Shown: positions 23,151 to 37,433, numbered from the stretch's first letter. The stretch: 64,000 nucleotides of DNA from Mangifera indica (GCF_011075055.1 NC_058138.1:20434928-20498927); one strand, 5' to 3'. The notes: generated by a model from the letters alone, not told the origin. Translations and numbers: made by a program.

Positions 23151-24443
23151 GAAATGAAGTGGTCGATCTGTAGATTCAAGGTGGTAGATATATGCTGTGA
23201 AGCAAAATTTCTGTCATGAACAACAAACAAAATTTTTGGTTTCAGAATGCTGCATTTGCTGTCCAGGAAGAAATTTTTACCCATGGGTCGCATTTATTTA
23301 TGGTAAACGTACATAGAATGTTTCGAATAACTTTCATCTGACAGCATTGATGAACCATCATGGTTTACGGATTTAGTGTATGAGATAAAAACTGATATAA
23401 AACAATAAAATGATAACTTGTTTTATTGCCGATTGATTAGAACACAGAATGCCATAATGTAATGGATAGATTCTTTCTAGAGGTTTTCAAAATTATATGG
23501 TAACCGAATCTAACCAAAAAATAGGTTTTATTTGTAAAACTAATTCAAATATAGGTTCAAGGATAGAGTAAAACTGATTTTTTGGTTTGGTTAACCAAAT
23601 TGAGTCTGTCTTAAAAAAATTGAACAAAATAAATAATGAAATAGGGTGTGATTCTTTTAAATTCAGTGCAAAACTGATTAATCAAAAATTACTTTTTGTT
23701 TGATTCAAAATTAGTTAATCTTTAAACTGGTGTTTGGTTTATGATTTTCTCAATGTCAAACCAGTTAAGTTAACAGGTTTTGAAACACTCTTTATTCTTG
23801 AGCTTTTGCTGCATTTGTGATGGGATATATTAATTTTATTTCTATAAACCAATTTTCTTTTAACTGACAGACATAGCTATAGAATCCAGAAATACAGTAA
23901 ATTTGTCATTAGAATAGTTGATGATTAAGTTGCAATGCTGAATCTGCGTGCAATTTGGACCTATGCTTATTTTCAATTCCCTGAAGCATCTCGTTGTTTT
24001 ACTACACGGTTCCTTGTTTTTATGTGCATGGTTTTAGGCAGCTTCCGTTTCGCTCACAGTTTTTTAATAAAGATTTGATGAAAGATACATCCATCAGTCA
24101 CCAGTATTTCTTTATTTGAATGAGTCAGGGCTTAATTGTTCATCTTATCCACAACTTCAAGACACTGTTAATGTAGAGAATTGAAATCTGATTGGAGTTG
24201 GGCATTACATAGATATATGAAGTGATTTTATGTAGAAAAGATAAAAGAAATTGAAGATTTTGAACATGGGTTGCTTGAAAAAGGATGAACAATAAGCTAA
24301 AGTGAAGAAGATAAAAAGAAACTGCAAGACTCCATTTTAAACTTTTTTAAGGTAAAGTTGATGAGCATCAACATCACCATACATTATGCATCAACACATC
24401 TAACACAAACACGAGAAGATAAAAGCGGCTGGAAATGAAGTTT
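23151..24443. other. eIF2B 3'UTR and intergenic DNA with degenerate repeat
   Basis: The first ~250 bases are the likely 3'UTR. From about 23480 to 23800 there is dispersed-repeat-like DNA with the recurring words aaccgaat, ggttaacc and aactgatt on both strands, typical of old hAT- or MITE-type debris, but no clear ends. No gene in 23800-24443. Confidence 0.45.
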
Positions 24444-24759
24444 TCAGAATGGTGGTGGCCCAGGAGGCCCACCAAACATCGGCCCACAACAGCTCTCAAA
24501 TATGCAGCAGCAGCACAGCACATACAAACTGCGAACAAAATACAAAAATTAACCCAAAAAAACAAAAATAAAAATAAATTATGTAACTCAATTTAACTTG
24601 ATGAAGTCGCTAGCATTACGTTACATGATCACATAGAATATTGCGATGAACTTACCATGAAGAAAGAAGGCGGCAAAGTCCACCACAAAGGAAATCAAAG
24701 CAACCAAAACCCGGTGGCCCTCCTCCTGGTGGCGGTGGTCCCCAACCTGGTGGCGGCAT
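24444..24759 (-). CDS. Small Gly/Pro-rich CYSTM-like membrane protein 1
   Basis: Exon 1 is 24656-24759 and exon 2 is 24444-24528 (127-base phase-2 intron); 189 nt, 62 aa. The N-terminus is Pro/Gly-rich (MPPPGWGPPPPGGGPPGFG). The middle is hydrophobic and Cys-rich with a CCCC run followed by an E-S-CC-G stretch. The C-terminus is again Gly/Pro-rich. A Pro/Gly head with a short Cys-rich membrane segment is the pattern of plant CYSTM proteins, which sit at the plasma membrane and are linked to stress tolerance. The fit is by pattern only; it could also be a lineage-specific GP-rich peptide. The intron splits the Cys domain, so no single ORF shows it. A TTTAAATA promoter element lies near 24846-24853. 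Confidence 0.75.
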
Positions 24760-26679
24760 TTCTTAATATTTCTTTGTATCTAAAACTCTCTTGCAATGCT
24801 TGGAAAAAGGAGTAGCAATGGGATGAAGAAAATGTAGAGTTGTTGTATTTAAAGGTGGAAGAAAGTGAAGTGGAGACCTTGCCCTAATGGCTTAAGGATT
24901 AAGGATCCTTCAAGTGTCCAAGGAAGTCTTTGACTAGTAAGTAAAGTCTTGTTGAGTTTGTTGAAATACGGATAATGGAAGACTTGTAAGTTGGACATAC
25001 ATTACTGTAACTAATGTTCAACGATCATAAATTTCCGCGTAGAAATATTGCCCATGCTTTCATATTTAGTAAATCAGCACTGTTATATGCATAATTTTGT
25101 ATATAAATAAAATATATTATCATATGATTAAATAATTAAAAATTAAAGATTAAATAATATCTAATCATATGATAACACATCGTTATTTATACATAATTTT
25201 ATTACTTTGTAAATAAAGTAATATTATATGCATAAATAATATACATAACTTTATATATAACCTAGACACATCATCACATCATATGATAATATATCATTAA
25301 TTATATATAAAATTATATATATAAATTATGCACATAATTTTATTATTGTTAAATATTGCTAGTTAAGAAAACTTGCCGACATCCCTTAACGTGAAAGTGA
25401 AGGTACGTGGGCAAATTGAATATGTAATTAAAGCAATGGGCCTTACCTATTAGCTGGAGATTTCCATCAAAATCGATCACTTTTCTTTCTTTCATATGTC
25501 ATTGGTTTTGCTTAATACATTGTGCTATAATCTTAATGCTTTTATAATCAAAACAATTTTATTATGGATATAATAAAATAACCATTTTGTAAAGGGTTGA
25601 TATTACATCAAGATAATCAACTAATCCCACATGCCCAACATCTTTTCGAGACGATGCGAAACAACTCTTATATTATTTATAATATCTTTGATTTAATAAT
25701 TTAATTTACTGTTAAAATATTATCTATTTTGATTCATAATTTATTATAATTTTATTTCTGAATTTTACAATCAAAACGTGTATTAATAGTTATTTAATTA
25801 GTTTCATCTTTTATCTTTAAACGATATAAAATACAAACATATACCCAACATCTATTTTGTGTTTTGTCGACGGAAGATTTGTTTAATAATGTCACATTAT
25901 CTTAATAATGCTTGAATTATTCTTTCTCCTGTGATTGATGATCATAAACAAGCCATATGATTTTCTGAGTCTTAAAAGAGTTATGGCAGAAAAGTGAGAG
26001 AAGTTTAGAAATGATACAAATGATATTAACTTCAACTTCTTCCAACTCTCCAAGTTACCTGGGGTCTTGTATATCCAAATTAGCAATGCCAAATTCAACA
26101 ATGGTGAGTCATCAAAATAAAGAAAAATTGTCATACTAATGATGTAAATGTCAATGTTACCCATTTTAAAGACACTACAAAATGGCAAAGAAATTTACTT
26201 ATTGTTGTTTCTTTGTTATACCGTAAAATTTTGTGATAAAATGCCAGTGTTAATATAATTATTTAAGGTTGGAATTGAAGAAAATAAGAATTGTGTTTCC
26301 ACGGAAACATAGGTGAATTATCGATTGGATTTTGATAATTCTCGTATTTTCTTTAATTTTGTGAAAAATTTATTGTATTATTATTCATGTTTTCAATTTT
26401 TTTTAACGAAGAATTCCATCAAACCGAATCGTAAAATAATCATGTTTTCAATGGTCGTAAAACCAAGTTTCTGTATTATTAAATTTCAGTTGTCACATCT
26501 ATACTCATTTTTTTTGAATTTCATAAATGGATTAAGCTTTTATTATTAAAATCATAACCTTAATATCATAAAATCATAATTAAGTAACAAGATACAAGAG
26601 TCTCAACAACTTACATTATTATTTAGATAACATAAATTAAGACAACAATGAACACTGTGCATGGACAGTGCCAGTCCAA
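24760..26679. other. Intergenic AT-rich DNA with two MITE copies
   Basis: Contains the promoter of the first CYSTM-like gene and two adjacent palindromic MITE-family-A elements (about 25079-25215 and 25216-25352). The minus-strand frame at 25892-26188 has no recognisable domain and atypical composition, so I do not call it. Nothing else seen. Confidence 0.5.
25079..25352. mobile_element. Two adjacent palindromic MITEs (family A)
   Basis: Two AT-rich units in succession, each with inverted arms around an atcatatgat palindromic core and ends containing atgcataattttgt-like words. They resemble the elements at 5254 and 27563. Exact boundaries uncertain. Confidence 0.5.
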
Positions 26680-27155
26680 TCATGGAGGTGGCGGGCCGAA
26701 ACCCGGAGGGCCTGGGGGCCCTCCTGGGCCCCCAAAGCAGTCTTGCAGCAACCAGCAACAGCACAGAAAGTTCAAGCTACCAAAATCAACAAAATGGGCT
26801 TAAATAAAATAAAACAAAATTAAGATAAAATCTATTTTCATCTTTTCCCCCTAAATTTATGATGTCTGAATTATGATGCTGGCCATGAAAATATAAACAA
26901 CCATTAAAATTAAGTGAATAAATTGATTTACCTTCATTTTTTATTTCCTCTATGAACTGCCTAAAGCTTTATGTTCACTTTGCCATGAAATACTAAATGA
27001 ATAAAATACTTCACTACTAGAAGAAAATCAAAATCATATACTACTTACCATGAACCAATTACGTCACAAAAGCCGCCGAATAATCCCGGAGGTCCGCCAG
27101 GGCCAGGCGGGGGTGGACCCCACCCTGGCGGTCCTCCTGGTCCTCCTGGTCCCAT
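26680..27155 (-). CDS. Small Gly/Pro-rich CYSTM-like membrane protein 2
   Basis: Exon 1 is 27049-27155 and exon 2 is 26680-26776 (272-base phase-2 intron); 204 nt, 67 aa. Same plan as the gene at 24444-24759: Gly/Pro-rich head (MGPGGPGGPPGWGPPPPG), hydrophobic Cys-rich centre with SCLNFLCCCWLLQDCFGG, and a Gly/Pro-rich tail. The intron position and phase are identical, within the codon for the Cys after the Gly-Ser or Ser-Ser pair, so the two are tandem duplicates. SCLxxLCCCxxxxxCFG is close to the CYSTM consensus. TATATA-type promoter sequence lies near 27263-27270 on the minus strand. Role inferred from family pattern only. Confidence 0.77.
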
Positions 27156-28307
27156 TACTTGCTAGCAGTCTCTTTGAAACACTCCTAGAAAAACACAGTT
27201 AACAAAATACCCTCAAGCTTCTCTCACAAGTCACAAGCTCTCTCTTCTCTTGCTGCTAATGTGTATATAAAGAGAAAATATTACTGCTTTTCGAGAATGG
27301 TACAGAGAGTCCCATGAGGGAAAGTTTTTGGTTAATCCAGAAGCATCCACCAAGTTTGTCGCGTTGTTCCTAACTCTCAAAGAAGTCTTGGCATCAAACA
27401 CTTTCCAACTGCAAGTCTACTGTAACAACTACCATTCAAGGTTGCTGTGTCTCTCAGTTCAACATGCGTCGATTTTTGAGGCTTATTGTTCACATTTGCA
27501 TTGAAGACTTTCACTTTCCAGGCTGTTTTGGTTGAATAAAAATGTTATATCATATTTTGTATTTAATAAAACTATGTGCACCAATTTTAAGTACATAATT
27601 AAACATTTATATAATGTATCATTCTATTATTGAACGATTTTAAAATAAAGATAAAATAATATCTAATTATATAATGACAATTCATCTGGGTAATCAATTA
27701 GGTACTTAAAACTAAATTTATATAGCATTGATCTTTTGCATTTTATGGATTTGCTTTACTACTACCAATCATCAGCTATCAAAATAACTACAAGACCAAA
27801 GTAGTATATTGCATTTTCCATCTTTCAAAGGTCACTTTTAAGACGAGAGAATAGGTAGGTGATGTGTAACTAAACCACCATCCTTACAAGTCTCATTCCA
27901 CGATACTTTAACAGTACCATATTGGCCACCTTATGAACATGAGTCAGCTTTAGATTTTACCCCAAACAAAAAACTGAAGCTTCTTTATTGGAGATAGCAA
28001 GGTGAAACTTGAAAGAAAAGAACTTTAAAAACAATAAAAAGGTGTGCAAGACTGGTATTAAACTGCCAATGAGAGACAAGAGATACATGTTCATGTACAA
28101 ACCTCATTTCCGTGATAAAAAGAAAAGAGTATAAGAATTATATGTATTTACTCAAAATTACATTTTGAGGTAGCCTAAGAGGGTGAACTCGTTCACAACC
28201 TCTGTAGGCTATGGCCGAAAAAAGATGCCTTTTACCTCAGTATATCTGTCAAATAACTCCTTGGTGTAATTCATCTCTGTAAAACTCTGCCAAACTAAGA
28301 GAATCCT
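27156..28307. other. Intergenic region with a MITE and HASTY 3'UTR
   Basis: Left part is the promoter of the second CYSTM-like gene; a palindromic MITE lies at about 27563-27740; the right part (from roughly 28100) is probably the HASTY 3'UTR. No gene seen. Confidence 0.5.
27563..27740. mobile_element. Palindromic MITE (family A)
   Basis: Terminal inverted repeats ctatgtgcaccaattttaag at the left and its near-complement (ttaaaactaaatttatatag) at the right, with an AT-rich palindromic interior. This is the clearest copy of the family in the window. Confidence 0.6.
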
Positions 28308-31300
28308 TCAGAAAATGGCTTCCAATCCCATGGTTTCCCCCCCTTCAATTCTAGTTTCTGGAACATTGACCGAGCTGCGCAGCCTTGCTGTAAATAGAGT
28401 AAAACAAGCCAAGTAAATATATAAGCTTTTAACTGCTTATCAGAATAGCAGAATGTACACATGACGGAAAACTAATTATATGTTGAAAGTGGGCCTTAAG
28501 CTACAGATGAGAATTAGCAACAGCTTTAGGCACAAAATATGTGAAAATTATAATGAAAGGGTGATTACCTGAAACATTTGTTATAACATTAACACTTTTC
28601 TGAGCAGCAAGTGCCTTTAACTGGTTCCCAGTGCCTAACAACAGCAGACTCTTCATATGTTGTTTTTGCTCCTTTGGGCTAGATGTCTTCGATAAGGCAT
28701 CTTCAAAAGCATGCAAATCTTGTGGGGTAATACATGGAAGGGAGAGCAGAACCTGGAAAAATCAAACAAAGACATCCATCAATGCCTTGGCTAAATCCCA
28801 AATTCCTGCTTTATATTTTATGCAAACTTTCTGAAACATGAGATATTATGACTAACCTGCCTTGGAGCTGGATCTCTATCACATAGATATACGAATATTT
28901 CGCGACAGAGACCAACCAGATCAGCGCTGATAACAGCATTTGACTCAAGGGTCAAACCTTGGATAGCTGCAGAAAACAGATCTTTTGAAACGAACTGTTG
29001 AAGCTCCTGATTATTTGATGATATAGCCAGAACAATCACAGCAGCACAGAAGGAAGAAACTTTTGTCACAGCTTCACCATCTGTCCATGTGAAAGCTTGT
29101 ATGGAAATCTGCAAAGCTGGAAGGGCAAGTTCTTTGTGTTTCAAAAGGAACCTGTAAATGGATTACAACATTTAGTAAAAATTAGTGTTTATGGCAGAGT
29201 ATGACAAACAAAGAATGTAAACATACAACCATAAAGCAAAAGAAAAAGGTTACTTTTCATAGAAGCAGGAAGCCTGCCACATACCCAATCATGGAACTTG
29301 ATGCAAAGGAATCCAAATCTTTCAGAGACAACATGTCTACACGGGTGAATTGCCCTGACTGCTCTAAAGACGGAAGCCCCGTATTTAATCCTGAAGAAGC
29401 CATTATAGACATGAGTGAACATATCTCACGAGTTAGGTCTCGAAGTAGTTTCTCCTCTATTACTTCCACTTTCAGGTCAGACCCAGCAACAATCCCATGG
29501 AAATCTGGAACCTTTGCTCTACCTTCATGCAGAAGGCTGGACCATGAGCAGCAAAGAGCTTGTTGACAGTGGAGAAATAATGGGTGCAGCAACTTTTTCA
29601 GCCAGGCCTCCCACATATCAGGAGGACAAAATTTAACCATGTATATTAACACAGAATGAACAAGTTGCCTTATATGCCTGAATTCCATTGACTGTACATT
29701 CTCCATCAGTGCCACAGCAACAGAATCGAAATCCAAAGATTTGAAAAATGGATCTCCAATGGTTGCTGACAGACCCAGCACATTATACCTGAAATTATCA
29801 TCCATTAAATTGGGAAAAAAGGAATACAGCAACAAAAAGGACAGGAAATACATAGTGGATATACAACAACTTCAATATTTTGACTCCAAGGCTACCATTT
29901 GCTTCTTACTAATCCGATCACAAATCCTTAATGTACTGCGAGGGCAAAATATACATAAATGATATACACTTGGAGTTGTAAATACTATGGTTCTTTTGGC
30001 TCTTATGACCGTTTTAGTTCCTTCGTCTCCCCGACATATAGTATTTCTCAGAAGGCAATGCTTTCCTCCCCATTCTTCTACATCTTAATTTAATACCCTT
30101 TTTCAATTGAAGAAAAAACAGTACACAGAACACTAAATTAGACAAAAAAAATCCAGTTCCATGCCACAGGACAAACCCAAAACCGTACTTACCCGCTGTC
30201 TCTGACACCCTTTAACCAATTTCGTATATCAGATTCATTAGGCTCTCCATATCCTTCCCAACTAGTCTCCAACTGGGATCCATCTGTAAAAGTTAAGGCA
30301 CCCTTCGACAGTTTAGGATTACCTCCCCCAAGAAGGCTGGACCGCTCAACATCACTCATGGTCATTGCAGTTTTTACCTCTGCAGGCAATATTTGATGTA
30401 CAGATGGAGACCAAATGGAATGTATAGCACGAAGGAGCTGCAGATTAACAAAACAGGCTTACTACATTGTGCTTAGGGTGATGATGTCACAGCAAGAAGG
30501 TTCTTAAATTACAAATCATGATATGAGCAATATGAATGAGAAAACTCAAGATGATCAGAACATGAAAGCAAAATACATACTTTCAGGAGAGGAGGTAGCA
30601 TCCATGAAAGATGAGAAGCCATTGGATGAAGAAAATTTGAACTTTCAGCTGAGTTGTTCTGTAAATTCATACTGCCCTTTCTAGTTCCACTTCTTTTAAG
30701 TGCCTTCTCAAAGAATGTCAGAGTGTGAAAAAGTGACCACATTAATGATCTGTCAGAGCACAAGCGAACAAAACCTAGTGGATCAGACAAGTAATTATTT
30801 TGCCACTCTAGCTGTGCCCATTGTTGGCTCAAAGGTTCAAGTAACCAGGCCAAAACTTCTTGCTGCTGCTGAGTCCTGCACCAAGTCAATAGTTTTTGCA
30901 AACACTAAGAATTTTAAAAAACAAAATATAACGTTGATCCATGGTAATTGAGCAATTTACCCAGCAGCAGAAGCCATAACAAGAAATGCTTCCCCTAGAA
31001 GATTATGCTCACCACGAAGCAAACAACCTTCTTTTTGCAAATATGCCATGGTGTCAGCGATTCCCTTCATAGAAAATTCAATAAAGTAAATATGATGAAA
31101 TCTCTCTGAAAATCTTAGGTTCTTCAATCAAAGGCAGACATCTGATGACAAAAGGATTTACTACATCATGGTTAGGGGGAAATATAATATAATAAATTTC
31201 GATAATCAATTTCACTAAGAATAGACAGCGATTTCTCTTTTTGTAAAACACAATTATCTCCGTCCCAACCAAGATACTAAACCATCAGTTTCATTATAAG

Positions 31301-34300
31301 AAAGTAAAAGAGCAATTAGCTCAATCCACATTTAGTTGTGAAAAAAAACAGAACTGGACTAACAACCTTCTGGTAGCATATGCATTAACAAGTTTCATTG
31401 CTTTTGTTCAGTCCCACCAGGACTTGGCCTACAGTTACATGTCAACCATCTCCTACTCAGATTAATTTCCATCTTTAATTTACAAGTAACCGGATAAGTT
31501 CCATACCCAAATAGTATGTGTCACTATTTTGGCAATAAAAGAAGAAATCACCTTCATGTGAGGGAGAACACTTTTATCAGCAGCTTTGGCCATTCTAATA
31601 AATGACGTACAAATCTGTAATCTTGCATGCCGTGCCCTACTTGTTACAGGATCCTGTCAAGCAAACATATGGTTAGTAACATCAGGAATATTTAGATTCT
31701 CTTTGTAAGATACGATAATTAAAAATGACAATAGAAAATGGGAGATAACCTTAACAACAAAAGGAAGTGAAGTTAGAAGCTCAAACAGTTTGTTGATGAC
31801 ACTCCCAACTGCATCTGGAAAATATTTCAAAAAGGGGCCCAATGCAATTAAATAGTGCCCGAGAGCTTCCACCAGGGGTGGCTCAGTCCACTTCAATGAA
31901 AGAAGTTGCTGAAGTAAACCTACAAATGCAACTAGAGTTTTTCAGCAGATCATAATAAATAAGATCTAAATGTAAGAGAAATATAAATCACTAAAAAACC
32001 TTCAAATATTCTGCACAGGGCAATATGAACTTCGGAGGTGGACCCACCAACTTCATTTGTTCCATCAAAAACTGCACTTACAACATTTTCTAGAGCTGAT
32101 TGCATGCTTTCCATCACAGCTAAATCCTGAATATCATAAAGAAGTGTTTTAATAACAAAGAAATAAGCATGAAGTAATAGCAAATGATACATCCTCCACA
32201 GCTTGGAATGTGAATGATTAGGCACCCAATTATCAATTCCGTAATAAGCATTTTAATCAAACCTGAGCAGGTGTTGGAGAACTTAAGAGACTTTGAATGA
32301 TTGCAAAAACTCTTTCAGAAACTTTAACACCAGCTATTAGAGGCTTGCTAGAGGCAACAAATTTGACCAGCTCCAACTGCATCAAGAGAATTATCAGGAA
32401 AAGAAATATATGCAAAGTATAACTGAGACAGCAAGTGTATGATACACAAACTGACTTCCTAGTCTCAAATATCTGATTATTATTAGGTTGTAACTATGAT
32501 ACACATAGCACTTTAGTATATTCAAGTTTAACAAGGTCAATGGATTCTAACTGAGGAAGGGTAGAAAAAAAAAATTAATATGAGATGACTAGAATGTTAT
32601 ACATGTATGCACAAATATTATATTTTTACTTTTGTCACTCTATTTCAAAACAATGATGAACCCTATAAGTAACCATTTTTATAAGATGCAGTTATAACAT
32701 TAATCAATGAAATGAACATATGTGGGCAAAATTCCAAGGATACTTCATTATCTCCCTTTGGTGACATTGGAGGTACTTTCAATTCATATGAAATAAACTG
32801 GTAAAACCAGTCCACAGAAGCATGGATATCATGATCCATGGCCCAAACAAGAAAGGATATCAGAATAAGACATGTAGAACAAAAGCATCTGAGTTCAGGT
32901 CAATGTAAAATATACCAGCCTAGAACGATACTGGCCGAAATCGCCCTTGCCTTCAAAATCATCACTCCACAACTCCAGAGGCCCCAGGGTAAGGGTTGCT
33001 TCAGGAAGAACTTTTTCTCTCTTAAGCATGCGCTGGAAAGATATGTCGAGAATTGCACTACAGATATCATCATTCATAAAACTTAAAATCTTTCTCTTTT
33101 CATTATCAACCTGGCCAGAACCAGAGTCTGTATTATTAGCTGCTGACCCATCTCCAGATGATAGTGCTTTAGGTTTTGACATCAAATCTCTCATTAGTCC
33201 CTACAAAAAGCAAACAAACATAAAAGATGTTAAACAACAGTTACATGCTATTCAACATGTCACCAAAAGTGGGAAACATTTAGTAACAATTCTTGCATAC
33301 CAGCCAAAAGAAAAGGGATTGGAAATGAAGGGCTAGCTTCAAATGTTGAAAATACCCTAGCATCTGGATGGATATCAGAAAGGTAAATTGCATAATTCAA
33401 TCATTATTCTTGCAAAGAACTTATAAGAAGATAAAAGGATCAAAGAAATACTGAACAATCTATTCATGCACTGCAAACAGAGTCAGATTGTAGACTGCTG
33501 ATGATTGTGCAAATGCAGCCCATATCAAACTCAGTGATAAAAAATATTACCAGAACTTCAAAATTTAAAGAAAATAAAGCCATATAGTGCCCAAATGAAA
33601 ATTAGATTCAAATCAAACATGTTGCATAGGCAATTTCATAAGCAAAAACGTGCATAAACTAACTTCCTTTTTCCTCCCTTTTATAACAGGGAGGGTTCTA
33701 CAGCATGTGCAACACTAGTGAAATATATAGTCTAGGTAATAAAATATTCGAATGTAAAGTTCACATTAAAAATATTTAAAAGCTATTTTAAAAATGGATA
33801 TTTAAACCGTATAAAGTAGTTGCATGTTTTAGCCTTAAAACATCTGCTATGCAACTAAGTTATTAAGGGTTAAGACACCAAATAAATAGATGGGAGTTCC
33901 TACTGACTTTGCATCAACGAAGAAGGAATGATAAATAGCAGAAAAATGTCCATGGTGATCATGCATCAAGAGTGAAATTACCTACAATAAGGATGAAACC
34001 AATTATACAGAAGATCAAAGGACTTAATTTCAATTCAAAGCCTTGAAATTGAATGCCAAATCAGCTTTAGGTCATATTAAAGGACGCTAGCCCACAGGAA
34101 TTACCTGTTGTAGGTAAATAGCAAGTTTAGCATCATCACCAGCAATACATTGCAAGTTTGTAGAACCCAAAGATACCATGCTCTCACATATATATTCTGC
34201 AAACTCAAACTCACTTTCATCTATAACCCCAGCATTTGTTCCAGATCTATGTAAAAATTCCCCTGAGACATTCATCAGGATCTGAAAGACATTGCGCATT

Positions 34301-37300
34301 GCAGAATCAAATTCAGAAGTTGAAGAAGAAGCATCAAAAGGTCTCTTTCTGCAATTCACAATTAGAAGTTAAAAACAGTCATGGGAAGTTTCTTCCAGCG
34401 AAAAGATATTCAAAATAAATAAGAGATTAAACAACATATTTACCTTGGTGAAACAAGTTTAAAAAATTCACAAGCATGAAGACGAAAGTCAGGAGAAGAA
34501 AGTAAGAAACCACACCTGATGAAAGACAGTGGAAAAAGTAAGAAGCCAATCAATCCCAACAATTTGAAATTAGACCCTATGGGAACTGCAAGAAAGGTTA
34601 TTATACCCATGAATGATGCCGTATTTAGCAAGATCAGGCAAAGGAACCCATTCAGCATATGCGTTTACAGCATTCAAAGTAGCTGTTACTGCAGCTGCAT
34701 GCTGCTTTGCACCATCTAATTGTTGCCTACCAACTTCACTTAATGTAGCTCCAAAGTGCCTTTCCAGTAACTGTATCAAGAATTCCAGCATCATGACAAT
34801 GCTAAAACAACTAACTTGTAGCACAACAAAAAATGAGACATACAGTGTACAATAAAGGCAAAATTTCAGGCAAAGATTGAGTGAGCCCCCGCAAAAGCAG
34901 TCTACGTCGATCTCCTGATTATCCATTCAGAATCAGTGTAAGTGACAGAAACAACACCACTAATCTCAAAAGAAGTTAAAGTTTCCAAGAAATATACTTA
35001 ACAAGAACAAAAGTATGACTGACAAAAGAAAGCTGATAAAGAAAGAAAACCCACTAAACCAAGGCTAGCTTGATCAGAGGACAGTAGGAGGATGAGGAAG
35101 GGATTGTTAATGACACCTTTCCTTTATTTGGTATAATGGAAACAGGAAAGGATTGAAGATGAAAGAGGGTGATTTTACACCTTCATTGTCAATCATCTCA
35201 AATAGGATGGCAAAGCAGAGTGGCTGACAATAGAAGTTATTAAAAACATATTGATCCCAAATTTTTGTTCCCCATCATTGACTGACAAAACACAAAGAAG
35301 GAAAGCACTGTGCTGTTTCTTCAAGTTTTCATTTCTATACTTGTCTATCTCTTAACCAATCAGGCATTACTTACAAACTCTAATTAAATTTAGGAAATTC
35401 TACACATTACTTATCATTTGGATTCAGATGTCCATAGAAACATAGCATTTGAAGTGCTTAAGAGTTTCTAAAGTACATAATACTCATTCTGAGCACACAC
35501 ACTAAAGAACCAAGGAATTCACCACAAACCTTCCAGATCTTCATTGTGAACTGTAATATCTTCAGGAAGCCACCTTAGCATCATTGAAACCAACTCAGCC
35601 TAATACAAAAGGAAAAGATCAGTACAACTACCTATTAAGAGTAAGAAAGCCAAATAATTGCTGCAAAGCAGGATAAGTTAGATACTTGTATGGGACCCTT
35701 GCTGGATAAAGAAACTAGAGACGGAAACAGCTCTTGCCAGAGATTTATGCCTTCTCTTCTAACTATCTGTTAAAGAGCAAAACAAATGAGTGCTGCAACC
35801 AGGAAACTGACATCATTAAAATAAATTAAAATAAAAAAGAGCTTAAACAAAAGTTAAGAGCAGAGTGATGAAAACCTCAGCAACAAGGGCAGCTGTCTGA
35901 CTTTTCAAAGCCCATTCTTCACAGGGATCTGAAATCTCAGACATTAACTTGACTGAAACTTTTGAAAAGTCCCTACGTTCTGTAGGGTTCAATTCCTCCC
36001 ACCGTAATCGGACCAAATGCTGCAGAAAGGTACATATGGTACAGTCAAGCCACTAAGTTTATCCTCAAAATTAAACACTAATAATATATAGCAGAAAATT
36101 AAGAAATAAAACTTTATTACATGGAATTCAAACAGGCATTGGGAGTTTCACAACAAAACCATCATTACAAATTCTTTAGAATCCAAATTTGCATTATCAT
36201 GGTTGCAAAGTGATCAGAATTATGATCAGCCTGAATCTAATTTCCGAACCATAGATATGCACCAATATTGATAAGAATTTTCAGTTCACTAACTGAAATT
36301 ACTTAGAACGTTGATAAAAACATTGAATCTGTATCATAAGTTATTTACAAATATTGTTTACGATGACCGGTTAAGCATGTTTCTTTCCTAGGAGATATGC
36401 TAATTCGAGTAAAACTGTCAATGGAGCATTTTAAATTCATGCACTCGGAAGTCAGATGACTTAATCTATAGCACCTCAAAGATGATCTTTATAACATAAC
36501 ATTTCAGAAAAAATATCATTTCCAATCATATTGTATGAGTTACATCAACAGTATAGTCAGAAAATTTTGTTTTCAACATGAACCTGGAGCATTTTAAATG
36601 CATGCAATCGGATTTCAGTTGACCAATCCTTTTTTACTAGAAGGAATGATGTGCTAGCCAAAAACCGTATATCTCCAGTTTTGACCTGCAAATAACAGAT
36701 AAACATATAAGGAGCACAGTTACAATTTCACCTCTTCTGTAATGGAATAATAGTTCAATCTCAAAGCATGTTTGGAACTAAAAACTCTAAATTAGGACAA
36801 AGTAGCAAAGTGATATATAAAACCAACAACAAAGCATTGCTATATTTTGAAAACATAAATGTATAATACTGAATTTAACAGTTTGATCACTAATACTCTT
36901 TTGTTTAAAGCCTGAACTGAATCAAACCACTCATCCCTCCTCAAATTACACGAGGTTACCCCATTTAAGATGCTGAATTCACAAAAACCAATAAGTTTTT
37001 GCAATAGAAAGTACAATAACATCGCAATATCCATTTCCTCAAAAAAATTAGTAAACCTGAAAAGAAACCAAATCACAACCACAAAGAGTTCACAAACTTT
37101 CCCACTTTTTAACAGTTCAAATTATCCTATGCCATTAAAAACTTCAAACTTTATCATCACAAAAAAAATTTTCCAGGTACCCTTTTACTGCATCACTCCA
37201 TAAAGTTCCCAAATTTACCACGCATTAGCCTTTAAAATCAAATTTTAATAAGTTATAAACATCAACCGAACGAACAGATTGTAAAGAAACATGCAGACAC

Positions 37301-37433
37301 ATAAAGAGAATAGAAGTACGGATTCAAGGTAAGAGACGGCGGCTTTGCGAGCTTCAGGAGTTGAGTTCCAACCAAGGGCAGCAGCAACTGCTGCAGCCAC
37401 ATTACTTGCTAGGTTATTATTAGCATCCGCCAT
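28308..37433 (-). CDS. HST: HASTY, exportin-5 orthologue
   Basis: Importin-beta-family karyopherin needed for normal plant miRNA accumulation, movement and probably nuclear export. 22 exons (high to low): 37320-37433, 36584-36685, 35876-36019, 35686-35766, 35530-35599, 34844-34914, 34607-34770, 34444-34515, 34105-34348, 33301-33363, 32916-33200, 32263-32376, 32000-32126, 31750-31919, 31552-31653, 30961-31064, 30581-30875, 30193-30437, 29285-29788, 28857-29151, 28569-28752, 28308-28387. They total 3630 nt, 1209 aa, in phase throughout; Arabidopsis HASTY is about 1200 aa. Recognisable blocks: EIRLHAFKMLQ (importin-beta N-terminal region), HACEFFKLVSPRKRP, ELWSDDFEGKGDFGQYRSRL, ESDIRNWLKGVRDSGYNVLG, and the C-terminal SSPKEQKQHMKSLLLLGTGN. 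No disruption. The intron-31064 acceptor lacks a strong pyrimidine tract. Confidence 0.95.

Noticed and set aside
25892..26188. 98-codon minus-strand frame in intergenic DNA
   Set aside because: No recognisable domain, AT-driven residue composition, no promoter or splice context; most likely chance.
29201..29636. Plus-strand frames of 121 and 73 codons over HASTY exon 19
   Set aside because: Antisense shadows of a long conserved HASTY exon.
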